Made by a program: the position numbers and the translations under genes. The notes under the pieces were generated by a model. That model did not search any database. It was not told the origin of the DNA and saw only the letters and a program-made list of their open reading frames with translations. A stretch of DNA of 64,000 nt from Streptomyces sp. JH34 (lineage in GTDB: Bacteria > Actinomycetota > Actinomycetes > Streptomycetales > Streptomycetaceae), in the NCBI RefSeq assembly GCF_029428875.1, contig NZ_JAJSOO010000001.1, forward strand, positions 5,986,501 through 6,050,500, written 5' to 3'. Of this stretch, positions 41,155 through 49,380 are shown in pieces (position 1 is the first letter of the stretch; the number at the start of each line of letters is the position of its first letter).

Positions 41155-41966
41155 CGGAGGCAGGGCTGCGCACCCTGCTCGCGGAGGGCGAGCTCACGGT
41201 CCTCGGCCAGGTCCGGGGCGCGTCGAACGCGGTGCTGTACTGCACGATCTCCCACGAGGGCGAGGAGCGGACGTGCGTCTACAAGCCGGTCGCCGGTGAG
41301 CAGCCGCTGTGGGACTTCCCCGACGGCACCCTCGCCCGGCGCGAGGTCGCCGCGTACGAGATCTCCGAAGCCACCGGCTGGGGCCTCGTGCCGCCGACGG
41401 TGCTGAGGGAGGGCCCCTACGGCGAGGGGATGTGCCAGCTGTGGATCGAGGCGGAGGCCGGCGACGGGGACGCCGAAGGGCCGCCGCAGCTCCTCGCCCT
41501 CGTCGAGGACGAGGAGCCGGGAGAGGGCTGGAAGGCCGTCGGATTCGCCGAGGTGGGGGAGGGCCGGACGGCCCTGCTGGTGCACGCCGACGATCCCCGC
41601 CTGCGCCGGCTCGCGGTGCTGGACGCGGTCATCAACAACGGTGACCGCAAGGGCGGGCACCTGCTGCCCGCACCCGGCGGACGGCTGTACGGCATCGACC
41701 ACGGCGTCACGTTCAACGCCGACGACAAACTGCGGACGCTGCTCTGGGGATGGGCGGGCGAACCCCTGACCCCCGAGGCGGCCGAGGTGCTCGACCGGCT
41801 GTCCGCCGCCATCGAGCCGGGCGCGGAGCTCGCCACCCGGTTGGGGGAACTGATCACCGCGGCTGAACTCGACGCACTGCGCGGCCGGGTGGACGGCCTC
41901 CGCGCGTCCGGCCGGCACCCGCAGCCGAGCGGTGACTGGCCGCCGATCCCGTGGCCGCCCGTGTGA
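41118..41966 (+). CDS. SCO1664 family protein (PI3/PI4-kinase-like fold)
   Basis: 282 residues of the actinobacterial SCO1664 family. LGQVRGASNAVLYCTISHEG and CVYKPVAGEQPLWDFPDGTL resemble a nucleotide-binding lobe with a Lys; DAVINNGDRKGGHLLPAPGG and YGIDHGVTFN resemble kinase catalytic (D..N) and metal-binding (D) motifs of phosphatidylinositol-kinase-like enzymes. The substrate is unknown. GGAAGGA precedes ATG 41118 inside the DUF3090 gene. The conserved run phosphatase-DUF3090-SCO1664-mshC suggests a link to mycothiol biology, but this is inference. Confidence 0.88.
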   Translation: MPAPERIPSRGLTEAGLRTLLAEGELTVLGQVRGASNAVLYCTISHEGEERTCVYKPVAGEQPLWDFPDGTLARREVAAYEISEATGWGLVPPTVLREGPYGEGMCQLWIEAEAGDGDAEGPPQLLALVEDEEPGEGWKAVGFAEVGEGRTALLVHADDPRLRRLAVLDAVINNGDRKGGHLLPAPGGRLYGIDHGVTFNADDKLRTLLWGWAGEPLTPEAAEVLDRLSAAIEPGAELATRLGELITAAELDALRGRVDGLRASGRHPQPSGDWPPIPWPPV

Positions 41967-42116
41967 CGTCCCGGTCCGGCCCGTACGGCGGTACGGGCCG
42001 CGCCCGGTCCGGGAACGGCAGGGAGAGCACGACGGCCCCGAGCGCAAGACCGCCTCTTCGGCCATGATCTGCCATCCGGTTCGTATCCGGAAGCATCGTC
42101 CGGTTACGCTCATGAC

Positions 42117-43346
42117 ATGCATGCCTGGCCCGCTTCTGAGGTCCCCGCCCTGCCTGGCAAGGGCCGCGACCTTCGGATCCACGACACCGCGACCGGCGGA
42201 CGGATCACCCTTGACCCCGGTCCCGTCGCCCGCATATACGTCTGCGGCATCACGCCGTACGACGCGACCCACATGGGTCATGCGGCGACCTACAACGCGT
42301 TCGACCTCGTTCAGCGCGTGTGGCTCGACACCAAGCGGCAGGTTCACTACGTCCAGAACGTGACCGACGTGGATGATCCGCTGCTGGAGCGGGCCGTGCG
42401 CGACGGCGAGGACTGGACCGAGCTCGCGGAGCGCGAGACGGCCCTCTTCCGGGAGGACATGACCTCCCTGCGCATGCTTCCCCCGAAGCACTACATCGGG
42501 GCGGTCGAGGCGATACCCGGCATCGTCCCGCTCGTGGAACGCCTCCGGGACGCGGGCGCCGCCTACGAACTCGACGGCGACGTGTACTTCTCCGTGGAGA
42601 GCGACCCGCACTTCGGCGAGGTCTCGAACCTGGACGCCGAGGCCATGCGACTGCTCTCCGCCGAGCGCGGCGGTGACCCTGAGCGCCCCGGCAAGAAGAA
42701 CCCGCTCGACCCGATGCTCTGGATGGCCGCCCGTGAGGGCGAGCCGAGCTGGGACGGCGGCTCCCTGGGACGCGGCAGGCCCGGCTGGCACATCGAGTGC
42801 GTCGCCATCGCGCTGGACCACCTGGGCATGAGCTTCGACGTCCAGGGCGGAGGTTCCGACCTCGCCTTCCCGCACCACGAGATGGGTGCCTCGCACGCGC
42901 AGGTGCTGACCGGCGAGCACCCGTTCGCCCGCGCCTACGTACACGCCGGGATGGTCGGCCTCGACGGCGAGAAGATGTCCAAGTCCAAGGGCAACCTCGT
43001 CTTCGTGTCGGCGCTGCGCCGGGACGGCGTGGACTCCGCCGCGATCAGGCTCGCCCTGCTCGCGCACCACTACAGGTCCGACTGGGAGTGGACCGACCAG
43101 GTGCTCGCCGACGCGGTCGAGCGTCTCGCCCGGTGGCGTGCCGCCGTCTCCCGGCCCGACGGGCTCTCCGCCGACGCCCTCGTCGAGGAGGTGCGGGAGG
43201 CCCTGGCCGACGACCTGGACACCCCGGCCGCACTCGCCGCCGTGGACCGCTGGGCCGAGCGCCAGACCTCCGGCGGCGGCACGGACGAGGGCGCGCCCGG
43301 CCTCGTCTCGCGCACCGTCGACGCCCTGCTGGGCGTCGCGCTCTGA
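42117..43346 (+). CDS. mshC: L-cysteine:GlcN-Ins ligase MshC (mycothiol biosynthesis)
   Basis: 409 residues, a cysteinyl-tRNA synthetase paralogue. ARIYVCGITPYDATHMGHAA holds the first zinc Cys and the HIGH-like HMGH; GRPGWHIECVAIALDHLG and FPHHEMGASHAQ carry further zinc ligands; EKMSKSKGN is the KMSKS loop. Absence of the tRNA-binding C-terminal domain of CysS and the length of about 410 identify MshC, which joins cysteine to glucosaminyl-inositol with ATP. ATG 42117 has only a weak ribosome site; a second ATG at 42112 is in another frame. It ends at a perfect 15-bp hairpin. Confidence 0.95.
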   Translation: MHAWPASEVPALPGKGRDLRIHDTATGGRITLDPGPVARIYVCGITPYDATHMGHAATYNAFDLVQRVWLDTKRQVHYVQNVTDVDDPLLERAVRDGEDWTELAERETALFREDMTSLRMLPPKHYIGAVEAIPGIVPLVERLRDAGAAYELDGDVYFSVESDPHFGEVSNLDAEAMRLLSAERGGDPERPGKKNPLDPMLWMAAREGEPSWDGGSLGRGRPGWHIECVAIALDHLGMSFDVQGGGSDLAFPHHEMGASHAQVLTGEHPFARAYVHAGMVGLDGEKMSKSKGNLVFVSALRRDGVDSAAIRLALLAHHYRSDWEWTDQVLADAVERLARWRAAVSRPDGLSADALVEEVREALADDLDTPAALAAVDRWAERQTSGGGTDEGAPGLVSRTVDALLGVAL

Positions 43347-43371
43347 CCCGGAGCCGCACGGACACGCCGAA

Positions 43372-43412
43372 CGGCCCCGGACTTCGCGAGAGATCGACGA
43401 AGTCCGGGGCCG
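43372..43412. terminator. Bidirectional terminator
   Basis: A perfect 15-bp stem (43372-43386 with 43398-43412), loop 11 bases, between the convergent mshC and PAC2 genes. Confidence 0.85.
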
Positions 43413-43433
43413 TCGCGTAGCCGGAGGCGGGTG

Positions 43434-44471
43434 TCAGTCGTCCGGGGCGTCCTCGCCCGGCCCGTCCGACGGCGGGTCCTCGGGCGTGTCTCCGCCCTCG
43501 CCGTCCTTGGGCCTGCCCTTCTCCGGGCGCTGAGGCTTCGGCGGTCGCGTACGCCCGCCCGAGGTGTCCCGCAGGTAGGGCACGTCACCGCTCTCCGTGG
43601 CATGACCGCCCGGTGCCTGGCCCGGGCCGCCGACGTCCCTGCGGCGCAGGTAGCGCTCGAACTCGCGCGCGATGGCCTCGCCGGACGCCTCCGGCAGCTC
43701 AGCGGTGTCCCGCGCCTCCTCCAGCGTCTGCACGTACTCCGCGACCTCGCTGTCCTCGGCGGCCAGCTGGTCGACCCCGAGCTGCCAGGCGCGGGCGTCC
43801 TCGGGCAGCTCGCCCAGCGGGATCCGCAGACCGAGCAGGTCCTCCAGGCGGTTCAGGAGCGCGAGTGTCGCCTTGGGGTTGGGCGGCTGCGACACGTAGT
43901 GCGGGACCGCCGCCCACAGGCTGACCGCGGGCACCCCGGCATGCGTGCAGGCCTCCTGGAGGATGCCCACGATGCCGGTCGGTCCCTCGTACTTGGTCTC
44001 CTCCAGGTCCATGGTCCTCGCCAGGTCCGGATCGGACGTGACCCCGCTGACGGGCACCGGCCTGGTGTGCGGGGTGTCGCCGAGCAGCGCTCCCAGGACG
44101 ACCACCATCTCGACGCCCAGCTCATGGGCGAAGCCCAGGATCTCGTTGCAGTACGAACGCCAGCGCATGGAGGGTTCGATGCCACGGATCAGCACCAGGT
44201 CACGGGGCTTCTCGCCGCCGACCCGGACCACGGAGAGCCGCGTGGTGGGCCAGGTGATCTTGCGTGTCCCGCCGTCCATCCACACCGTGGGCCGGTTGAC
44301 CTGGAAGTCGTAGTAGTCCTCGGCGTCGAGCGCCGCGAAGACCTCGCCCTTCCATTCCCGGTCAAGATGCGCGACCGCGGTGGAGGCGGCGTCCCCGGCG
44401 TCGTTCCAGCCCTCGAACGCGGCCACCATGACCGGGTCGATCAGCTCGGGTACCCCCTCGAGCTCGATCAC
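43434..44471 (-). CDS. PAC2 family protein
   Basis: 345 residues. The PAC2 (proteasome assembly chaperone-like) domain spans about 1-270: ELIDPVMVAAFEGWNDAGDA, TRLSVVRVGGEKPRDLVLIR, VVVLGALLGDTPHTRPVPVS and GPTGIVGILQEACTHAGVPA. The C-terminal ~70 residues are charged, Pro-rich and disordered. Bacteria of this group carry a proteasome, but a chaperone role is unproven. GTG 44469-44471 follows a strong GGAAGGAGG. It is divergent from the L-fuconate operon. Confidence 0.88.
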   Translation of the reverse strand: MIELEGVPELIDPVMVAAFEGWNDAGDAASTAVAHLDREWKGEVFAALDAEDYYDFQVNRPTVWMDGGTRKITWPTTRLSVVRVGGEKPRDLVLIRGIEPSMRWRSYCNEILGFAHELGVEMVVVLGALLGDTPHTRPVPVSGVTSDPDLARTMDLEETKYEGPTGIVGILQEACTHAGVPAVSLWAAVPHYVSQPPNPKATLALLNRLEDLLGLRIPLGELPEDARAWQLGVDQLAAEDSEVAEYVQTLEEARDTAELPEASGEAIAREFERYLRRRDVGGPGQAPGGHATESGDVPYLRDTSGGRTRPPKPQRPEKGRPKDGEGGDTPEDPPSDGPGEDAPDD

Positions 44472-44652
44472 CCAGGCCTCCTTCCGAAGTTCCCTTGTGT
44501 ACGGACCAACCTTACGGCTTCCGTCCTGCTCCGAGGCAGCCCGTTTGCGTACGGAGATGAACCGTGCCACCCCATGATTCATCCGAGCTGTTCTGGTCGA
44601 AAACCATAGATCTTCGCCCTGGCCCTGGACTGCGAGGTCTACGGGAGGTTAT

Positions 44653-44682
44653 ACATCGGATGACCGTGTAGAGATCCGATGT
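44653..44682. promoter_or_regulatory. Paired GntR (FadR-type) operators upstream of L-fuconate operon
   Basis: ACATCGGATGA (44653-44663) and AGATCCGATGT (44672-44682) lie 20-49 bp before the L-fuconate dehydratase start; centres are 19 bp apart. Both are variants of ACATCCGATGT, which occurs as a perfect palindrome at 47558-47568 in front of the FadR-type regulator gene. This ties regulator and operon together. Confidence 0.65.
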
Positions 44683-44701
44683 TATTCCCCTGGGGGCGCA
44701 C

Positions 44702-46042
44702 ATGAGTCTGACCGTCATGGATTTCGAGGTCGACGACATCCGGTTTCCCACCTCGGAGCAGCTGGACGGCTCGGATGCCATGAACCCCGATCCCGACTAC
44801 TCCGCCGCCTATGTCGTCCTGCGCGCGGACGGCGCCGGCGGTCCGGACGGCAGGGGCGAGGAAGGACACGGCTTCTGCTTCACCATCGGCCGCGGCAACG
44901 ATGTCATGGCAGCGGCCATCGAGACGCTCCGCCCCCATCTGGTGGGGCTGCCCGTCCCGCGTGACGCGGCGGACCTCGCCGCCCTGTACCGCGCGCTCAC
45001 GCACGACTCCCAGCTGCGCTGGCTCGGCCCCGAGAAGGGCGTGATGCACATGGCGGCCGGAGCCGTCGTCAACGCCGCCTGGGACCTCGCGGCGAGACTG
45101 GCCGGCAAGCCCGTCTGGCAGTTCCTCGCGGAGATGACGCCCGAGGAGCTCGTCTCCCTCGTCGACTTCCGCTACCTCACGGACGCCCTCACCCCGCGGG
45201 AGGCACTCGGCATCCTCCGTGCCGCGGAGCCGGGCCGCGCCGAGCGCACCGAGCGGCTCCTCGCCGAGGGCTATCCCGCCTACACCACCTCACCCGGCTG
45301 GCTGGGGTACGACGACGCCAAACTCGTGCGGCTGGCCGAGGAGGCCGTCGCGGACGGTTTCACCCAGATCAAGCTGAAGGTCGGCGCCGATCTGGACGAC
45401 GACGTCCGCAGACTCGCGGCCGCCCGGGAGGCCGTCGGCCCCGGCATCCGGATCGCCGTCGACGCCAACCAGCGCTGGGACGTGGCGGACGCGGTGGAGT
45501 GGATGAAGGCGCTCGCCCCGTACGACCCGTACTGGATCGAGGAACCGACCAGCCCCGACGACGTGCTCGGCCACGCCGCCGTGCGCGCCGGGCAGCCGGT
45601 CAAGGTCGCCACCGGTGAGCACATCGCCAACAGGGTCGTGTTCAAGCAGCTGCTCCAGGCCGGCGCGGTCGACTTCGTCCAGATCGACGCCGCACGCGTC
45701 GCCGGGGTCAACGAGAACCTCGCGATCCTGCTGCTCGCGGCCAAGTACGGCGTCCCGGTCTGCCCCCACGCCGGTGGCGTCGGGCTGTGCGAGCTGGTCC
45801 AGCACCTCTCGATGTTCGACTACGTCGCGGTGTCGGGCAGCCTCGAGGACCGGGTCATCGAGTACGTCGACCACCTCCACGAGCACTTCGCCGACCCCGC
45901 CGTCGTCGAGGACGGCCGCTACGTCACCCCCCGTGCGCCGGGCTTCTCGGCCCGGATGCTTCCCGCCTCGATCGCCGGGCACCGTTATCCGCAGGGCCCC
46001 GTCTGGCAGGCCCGCCGCACACCCGAGGAGACCGGACGATGA
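44702..46042 (+). CDS. L-fuconate dehydratase (enolase superfamily)
   Basis: 446 residues. This enzyme turns L-fuconate into 2-keto-3-deoxy-L-fuconate. Enolase/mandelate-racemase residues are visible: TQIKLKVGAD (catalytic Lys), VDANQRWDV (metal Asp), WIEEPTSPDD (metal Glu), ATGEHIAN (metal Glu) and VCPHAGGVGLCELVQH (catalytic His). The unusual ~180-residue N-terminus with FTIGRGNDVMAAAIETL and LVDFRYLTDALTP is characteristic of fuconate dehydratases. ATG 44702 is 20 bp after two candidate operators. Its stop overlaps the following SDR start (ATGA). Confidence 0.9.
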   Translation: MSLTVMDFEVDDIRFPTSEQLDGSDAMNPDPDYSAAYVVLRADGAGGPDGRGEEGHGFCFTIGRGNDVMAAAIETLRPHLVGLPVPRDAADLAALYRALTHDSQLRWLGPEKGVMHMAAGAVVNAAWDLAARLAGKPVWQFLAEMTPEELVSLVDFRYLTDALTPREALGILRAAEPGRAERTERLLAEGYPAYTTSPGWLGYDDAKLVRLAEEAVADGFTQIKLKVGADLDDDVRRLAAAREAVGPGIRIAVDANQRWDVADAVEWMKALAPYDPYWIEEPTSPDDVLGHAAVRAGQPVKVATGEHIANRVVFKQLLQAGAVDFVQIDAARVAGVNENLAILLLAAKYGVPVCPHAGGVGLCELVQHLSMFDYVAVSGSLEDRVIEYVDHLHEHFADPAVVEDGRYVTPRAPGFSARMLPASIAGHRYPQGPVWQARRTPEETGR

Positions 46043-46824
46043 CCGCCACACAGGATTTCGACGGACTGTCCGCCCTGGTGACGGGCGGCGCGTCCGGTAT
46101 CGGGGCCGCCGTGGCCACCCAGCTGCTCGCCCGCGGGGCGCGCGTCGCGGTGCTCGACCTCGACCCGGAGGGCGCGCCCGCGGGGGCCCTCGCCCTACGG
46201 GCCGACGTGACGGACGACGACGCCGTACGGAATGCCGTCGAGCGGGCGGCCACCGAACTGGGCGGCCTGCACACGGTGGTGTCCAACGCGGGGATCGGCT
46301 CGATCGGCACCGTCGAGGACAACGCCGACGAGGAGTGGACCCGCGTACTGGACATCAACGTGCTCGGCATGGTCCGCACCGCCCGCCACGCGCTGCCCCA
46401 CCTCCGGCGCGCCGCCGTCGGCCGGCCCGGCGCCGTGTCGATCACCCAGACCTGCTCCATCGCCGCCACCGCCGGTCTGCCGCAACGCGCGCTCTACAGC
46501 GCGAGCAAGGGCGCCGTGCTCTCGCTCACCCTCGCGATGGCCGCGGACCACGTCCGTGAGGGGATCAGGGTGAACTGCGTCAATCCCGGTACCGCGGACA
46601 CCCCCTGGATCGGCCGACTGCTCGGACAGGCCGAGGACCCGGCCGCCGAGCGGGCCGCGCTCGACGCCCGACAGCCGCTCGGACGGCTGGTGTCCGCCGA
46701 CGAGGTGGCCGCCGCCGTCGTCTACCTCGCGAGCCCGGCGGCCGCGTCCGTCACGGGCACCGCGCTCGCCGTCGACGGGGGGATGCAGGGCCTGCGCCTC
46801 CGCCCCGCCCCGCCACAGGGCTGA
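46039..46824 (+). CDS. SDR, probable L-fucose or 2-keto-3-deoxy-L-fuconate dehydrogenase
   Basis: 261 residues with ALVTGGASGIGAAVA (NAD-binding), VAVLDLDPEG (Asp preferring NAD), VVSNAGIG, ITQTCSIAATAG (Ser) and YSASKGAVLSL (Tyr/Lys), ending VTGTALAVDGGMQG. It is coupled to L-fuconate dehydratase by a 4-bp overlap, so it should act in the same non-phosphorylating fucose route, either on L-fucose or on 2-keto-3-deoxyfuconate. No transporter, lactonase or fucosidase is nearby, so the pathway is incomplete here. Confidence 0.85.
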   Translation: MTATQDFDGLSALVTGGASGIGAAVATQLLARGARVAVLDLDPEGAPAGALALRADVTDDDAVRNAVERAATELGGLHTVVSNAGIGSIGTVEDNADEEWTRVLDINVLGMVRTARHALPHLRRAAVGRPGAVSITQTCSIAATAGLPQRALYSASKGAVLSLTLAMAADHVREGIRVNCVNPGTADTPWIGRLLGQAEDPAAERAALDARQPLGRLVSADEVAAAVVYLASPAAASVTGTALAVDGGMQGLRLRPAPPQG

Positions 46825-46863
46825 CCGCGGCTCGCGGGGGCCGGCCGAGGGGCCGACCGGGGC

Positions 46864-47535
46864 TCACAGGGTCGAACGCAGCCACTGCTCCACGCTCGCC
46901 ACGTGCACCGTCGCCCAGGACCGGGCGGCCTCGGCGTCCCGGTCCCGCATCGCGGCGAGGATGGCCCGGTGCTCGCGCAGCGTCCGGCCCACCGCGTCCT
47001 CCTGGGTCAGCCCGCGCCACACCCTGGCCCGGGTGGTCGGGCCGGACAGGCCGTCGAGCAGGGAGCAGAGCACCGAGTTGCCGGAGTGCCGGGCGATGCC
47101 CCGGTGGAACTCCAGGTCACCGGCGACCAGCGCCTCCACCGAGGGGTCGGGCCCCAGCGCGTCCAGCTGGGCGCTGAGCGCGTCCAGCTGTTCCTCCTCG
47201 ATGCGCAGCGCCGCCATCGCCGTGGCCGCCGGCTCCAGGATCCTGCGGACCGCGAAGAACTCCAGCACGGTGTCGTCGCGGTGGAAGTCCACCACGAAGC
47301 TGAGGGCCTCCAGGAGCAGCTGGGGGTCCAGGCTGGTGACGTAGGTGCCGTCGCCCTGACGGACGTCGAGGATCCGGATCAGCGACAGCGCGCGCACCGC
47401 CTCGCGCAGCGAGTTGCGCGACAGGCCGAGCTCGGCAGCGAGCTCGCTCTCCTTGGGAAGCCGGTCCCCGGGAGCCAGCGCACCCGAGACGATCATTCCC
47501 TTGATCCGCTCGATCGCTTCGTCGGTGACGGCCAT
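46864..47535 (-). CDS. FadR-type GntR regulator of the L-fuconate operon
   Basis: 223 residues. Winged helix-turn-helix at 5-72 (LPKESELAAELGLSRNSLRE, AVRALSLIRILDVRQGDGTY), then an FCD domain with VAGDLEFHRGIARHSGN, LREHRAILAAMRDRD and a last His in ATVHVASVEQ, giving the usual metal/ligand pocket. It is convergent with the fuconate pair. ATG 47535 follows GAGGAGG. Its own promoter holds a perfect ACATCCGATGT 23 bp upstream, so it is likely autoregulated and controls the two matching sites at 44653-44682. The inducer may be fuconate or a keto-deoxy sugar acid. Confidence 0.88.
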   Translation of the reverse strand: MAVTDEAIERIKGMIVSGALAPGDRLPKESELAAELGLSRNSLREAVRALSLIRILDVRQGDGTYVTSLDPQLLLEALSFVVDFHRDDTVLEFFAVRRILEPAATAMAALRIEEEQLDALSAQLDALGPDPSVEALVAGDLEFHRGIARHSGNSVLCSLLDGLSGPTTRARVWRGLTQEDAVGRTLREHRAILAAMRDRDAEAARSWATVHVASVEQWLRSTL

Positions 47536-47557
47536 GCAGGGCCTCCTCGCGCACAAG

Positions 47558-47568
47558 ACATCCGATGT
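47558..47568. promoter_or_regulatory. Perfect GntR operator ACATCCGATGT
   Basis: An 11-bp palindrome (ACATC-C-GATGT) in the regulator's own promoter, repeated in imperfect form twice upstream of the L-fuconate dehydratase gene. Confidence 0.7.
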
Positions 47569-47705
47569 ATGCCCTCATTATGGGGCCAGGACGGGAGACG
47601 GACGGCCCCGGAGCACGGCCCTACGGCGTACGACCGCTGCCCCCGCGCCGCATCGCACCCGCGAGGCGGCCGTGGCAGGTGTCGCGGAGACCGCCCGCAC
47701 AGCCG

Positions 47706-47739
47706 CAGGGGCGGCCTCCCGACCGGGAGACCGCCCCTG
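47706..47739 (-). terminator. Terminator of the glycerol operon
   Basis: CAGGGGCGG (47706-47714) pairs with CCGCCCCTG (47731-47739); after one mismatch a further 5 bp pair (47716-47720 with 47725-47729) around a GACC loop. It lies 20 bp after the glpD stop on the minus strand. Confidence 0.75.
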
Positions 47740-47758
47740 TTGTCCCGCGCCGCCGCCG

Positions 47759-49369
47759 TCAGCGGCCGTCTGCCAGCATGTCCTCGACCTTGGCCCGGAC
47801 GTCGTCGGTCGCGAGCCCCCGGATCGTCAGCGTCGTCCGGCGGCGCAGCACGTCGTCCGCCGTCTCGGCCCACTCGCGGTCGCGCGCGTACGCCACCTGC
47901 GCCCAGATCTCCGGGGCGTCGGGGTGGATGCGCTCGCCCAGCGCCGGGTTCTCGTTGGCCAGCCGCGCGATGTCGAACGACAGCGAACCGTAGTGGGTCG
48001 CGAGGTGCCGTGCGGTGTCGGCGGACATCCGCGGCCCCGGCGTACCGCCGTCGACCAGCAGCCGGTGCGCGACCGCGTTCGGGTTGGCGATACCGGGCAG
48101 CGGCACCTTCCGGGGCAGCCGGGCCATCGGCTCCATGTCCTCCGCGAGGGGGTGACCGGGCAGTTCGGCCAGCTTGTTCATCACGGTGCGGCCGATGTGG
48201 CGGAACGTCGTCCACTTGCCGCCCGCGACCGACAGCATCCCGCCGCGGCCCTCGGTCACGACCGTCTCGCGCTTCGCCTTCGAGGTGTCGCCCGGGCCGC
48301 CGGGCAGCACCCGGAGCCCGGCGAAGGAGTAGGTGATCAGATCGCGGGAGAGCTGCTGGTCCCGGACGGAGAACGCCGCCTCGTCGAGGATCTGGGCCGT
48401 GTCCTTCTCGGTGACCGCGACATCGGCCGGGTCGCCCTCGTACTCCTCGTCGGTCGTGCCCAGCAGCAGCATGTCCTCCCACGGCAGGGCGAACGTGATG
48501 CGGTACTTGTCGATCGGCGTCGCCAGCGCGGCCTTCCACGGGCGGGTGCGCTTGAGGACGAGGTGGGCACCCTTGGACAGACGTATGGAGGGCGCGGAGG
48601 CCGGGTCCTCCAGCTTCCGCAGGTGGTCGACCCAGGGGCCGGTCGCGTTGAGCACGAGCCGGGCGTTCACGCCGAACTCCGTGCCGTCCTGACGGTCCTC
48701 CAGCTCGGCCCCCGTGACGCGGCCCTTGGTGAACCGCAGCGCGGTCACCGCGGCGTGGTTGAGGACGACGGCGCCCGCGTCGACGGCCGCGCGTACCGTC
48801 ATCAGCGCCATCCGGGCGTCGTTCATCTGGTCGTCGCCGTAGACCGCGACGGCCTTCAGATTGTCGGTGCGCAGCTCCGGCACATCGCGCTGTGCCCGCG
48901 CCGGGCTGATCACGTGGCCGACGCCGTCACCGAACGCGGACAGCGCCGAGTAGGCGAAGACACCCGCGCCGAGCTTGGCCGCGCCGTGCGGCCCGCCCTT
49001 GTAGACGGGCAGGTAGAAGGTGAGCGGGTTGGCCAGGTGCGGGGCGACCTGACGGGACACCGCGCGCCGCTCGAAGTGGTTCTCCGCGACCAGCTTCACC
49101 GCGCCGGTCTGCAGGTAGCGCAGACCGCCGTGGAGCAGCTTGGACGACGCGGAGGAGGTGGCGCCGGCGAAGTCGCCGGCGTCCACCAGCGCCACCCGCA
49201 GCCCGGACTGCGCGGCATGCCAGGCGGTGGAGATGCCCAGGATGCCGCCGCCGATCACCAGGAGGTCGTACGTCGCCTTGGACAGCTGCTCCCGGGTCTC
49301 GGCGCGGCTCGGGAGGGAGCCGGAGGCCGGATGCGTCCCGAGGGCGGGGACGCTCTGCAGGGTGGTCAT
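47759..49369 (-). CDS. glpD: Aerobic glycerol-3-phosphate dehydrogenase
   Basis: 536 residues (gylB in S. coelicolor terms). YDLLVIGGGILGISTAWHAA (about 34-53) is the FAD fold; VDAGDFAGATSSASSKLLHGGLRYL is the GlpD signature; LNATGPWVDHL and TVAGGKWTTFRHIGRTVMNKL follow; the C-terminal domain has VRAKVEDMLADGR at its end. It oxidises glycerol-3-phosphate to dihydroxyacetone phosphate and passes electrons to quinone at the membrane. It is 11 bp downstream of glpK in the gylR-glpF-glpK-glpD order and ends at a strong hairpin. Confidence 0.95.
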   Translation of the reverse strand: MTTLQSVPALGTHPASGSLPSRAETREQLSKATYDLLVIGGGILGISTAWHAAQSGLRVALVDAGDFAGATSSASSKLLHGGLRYLQTGAVKLVAENHFERRAVSRQVAPHLANPLTFYLPVYKGGPHGAAKLGAGVFAYSALSAFGDGVGHVISPARAQRDVPELRTDNLKAVAVYGDDQMNDARMALMTVRAAVDAGAVVLNHAAVTALRFTKGRVTGAELEDRQDGTEFGVNARLVLNATGPWVDHLRKLEDPASAPSIRLSKGAHLVLKRTRPWKAALATPIDKYRITFALPWEDMLLLGTTDEEYEGDPADVAVTEKDTAQILDEAAFSVRDQQLSRDLITYSFAGLRVLPGGPGDTSKAKRETVVTEGRGGMLSVAGGKWTTFRHIGRTVMNKLAELPGHPLAEDMEPMARLPRKVPLPGIANPNAVAHRLLVDGGTPGPRMSADTARHLATHYGSLSFDIARLANENPALGERIHPDAPEIWAQVAYARDREWAETADDVLRRRTTLTIRGLATDDVRAKVEDMLADGR

Positions 49370-49380
49370 GTTGATGCTCC

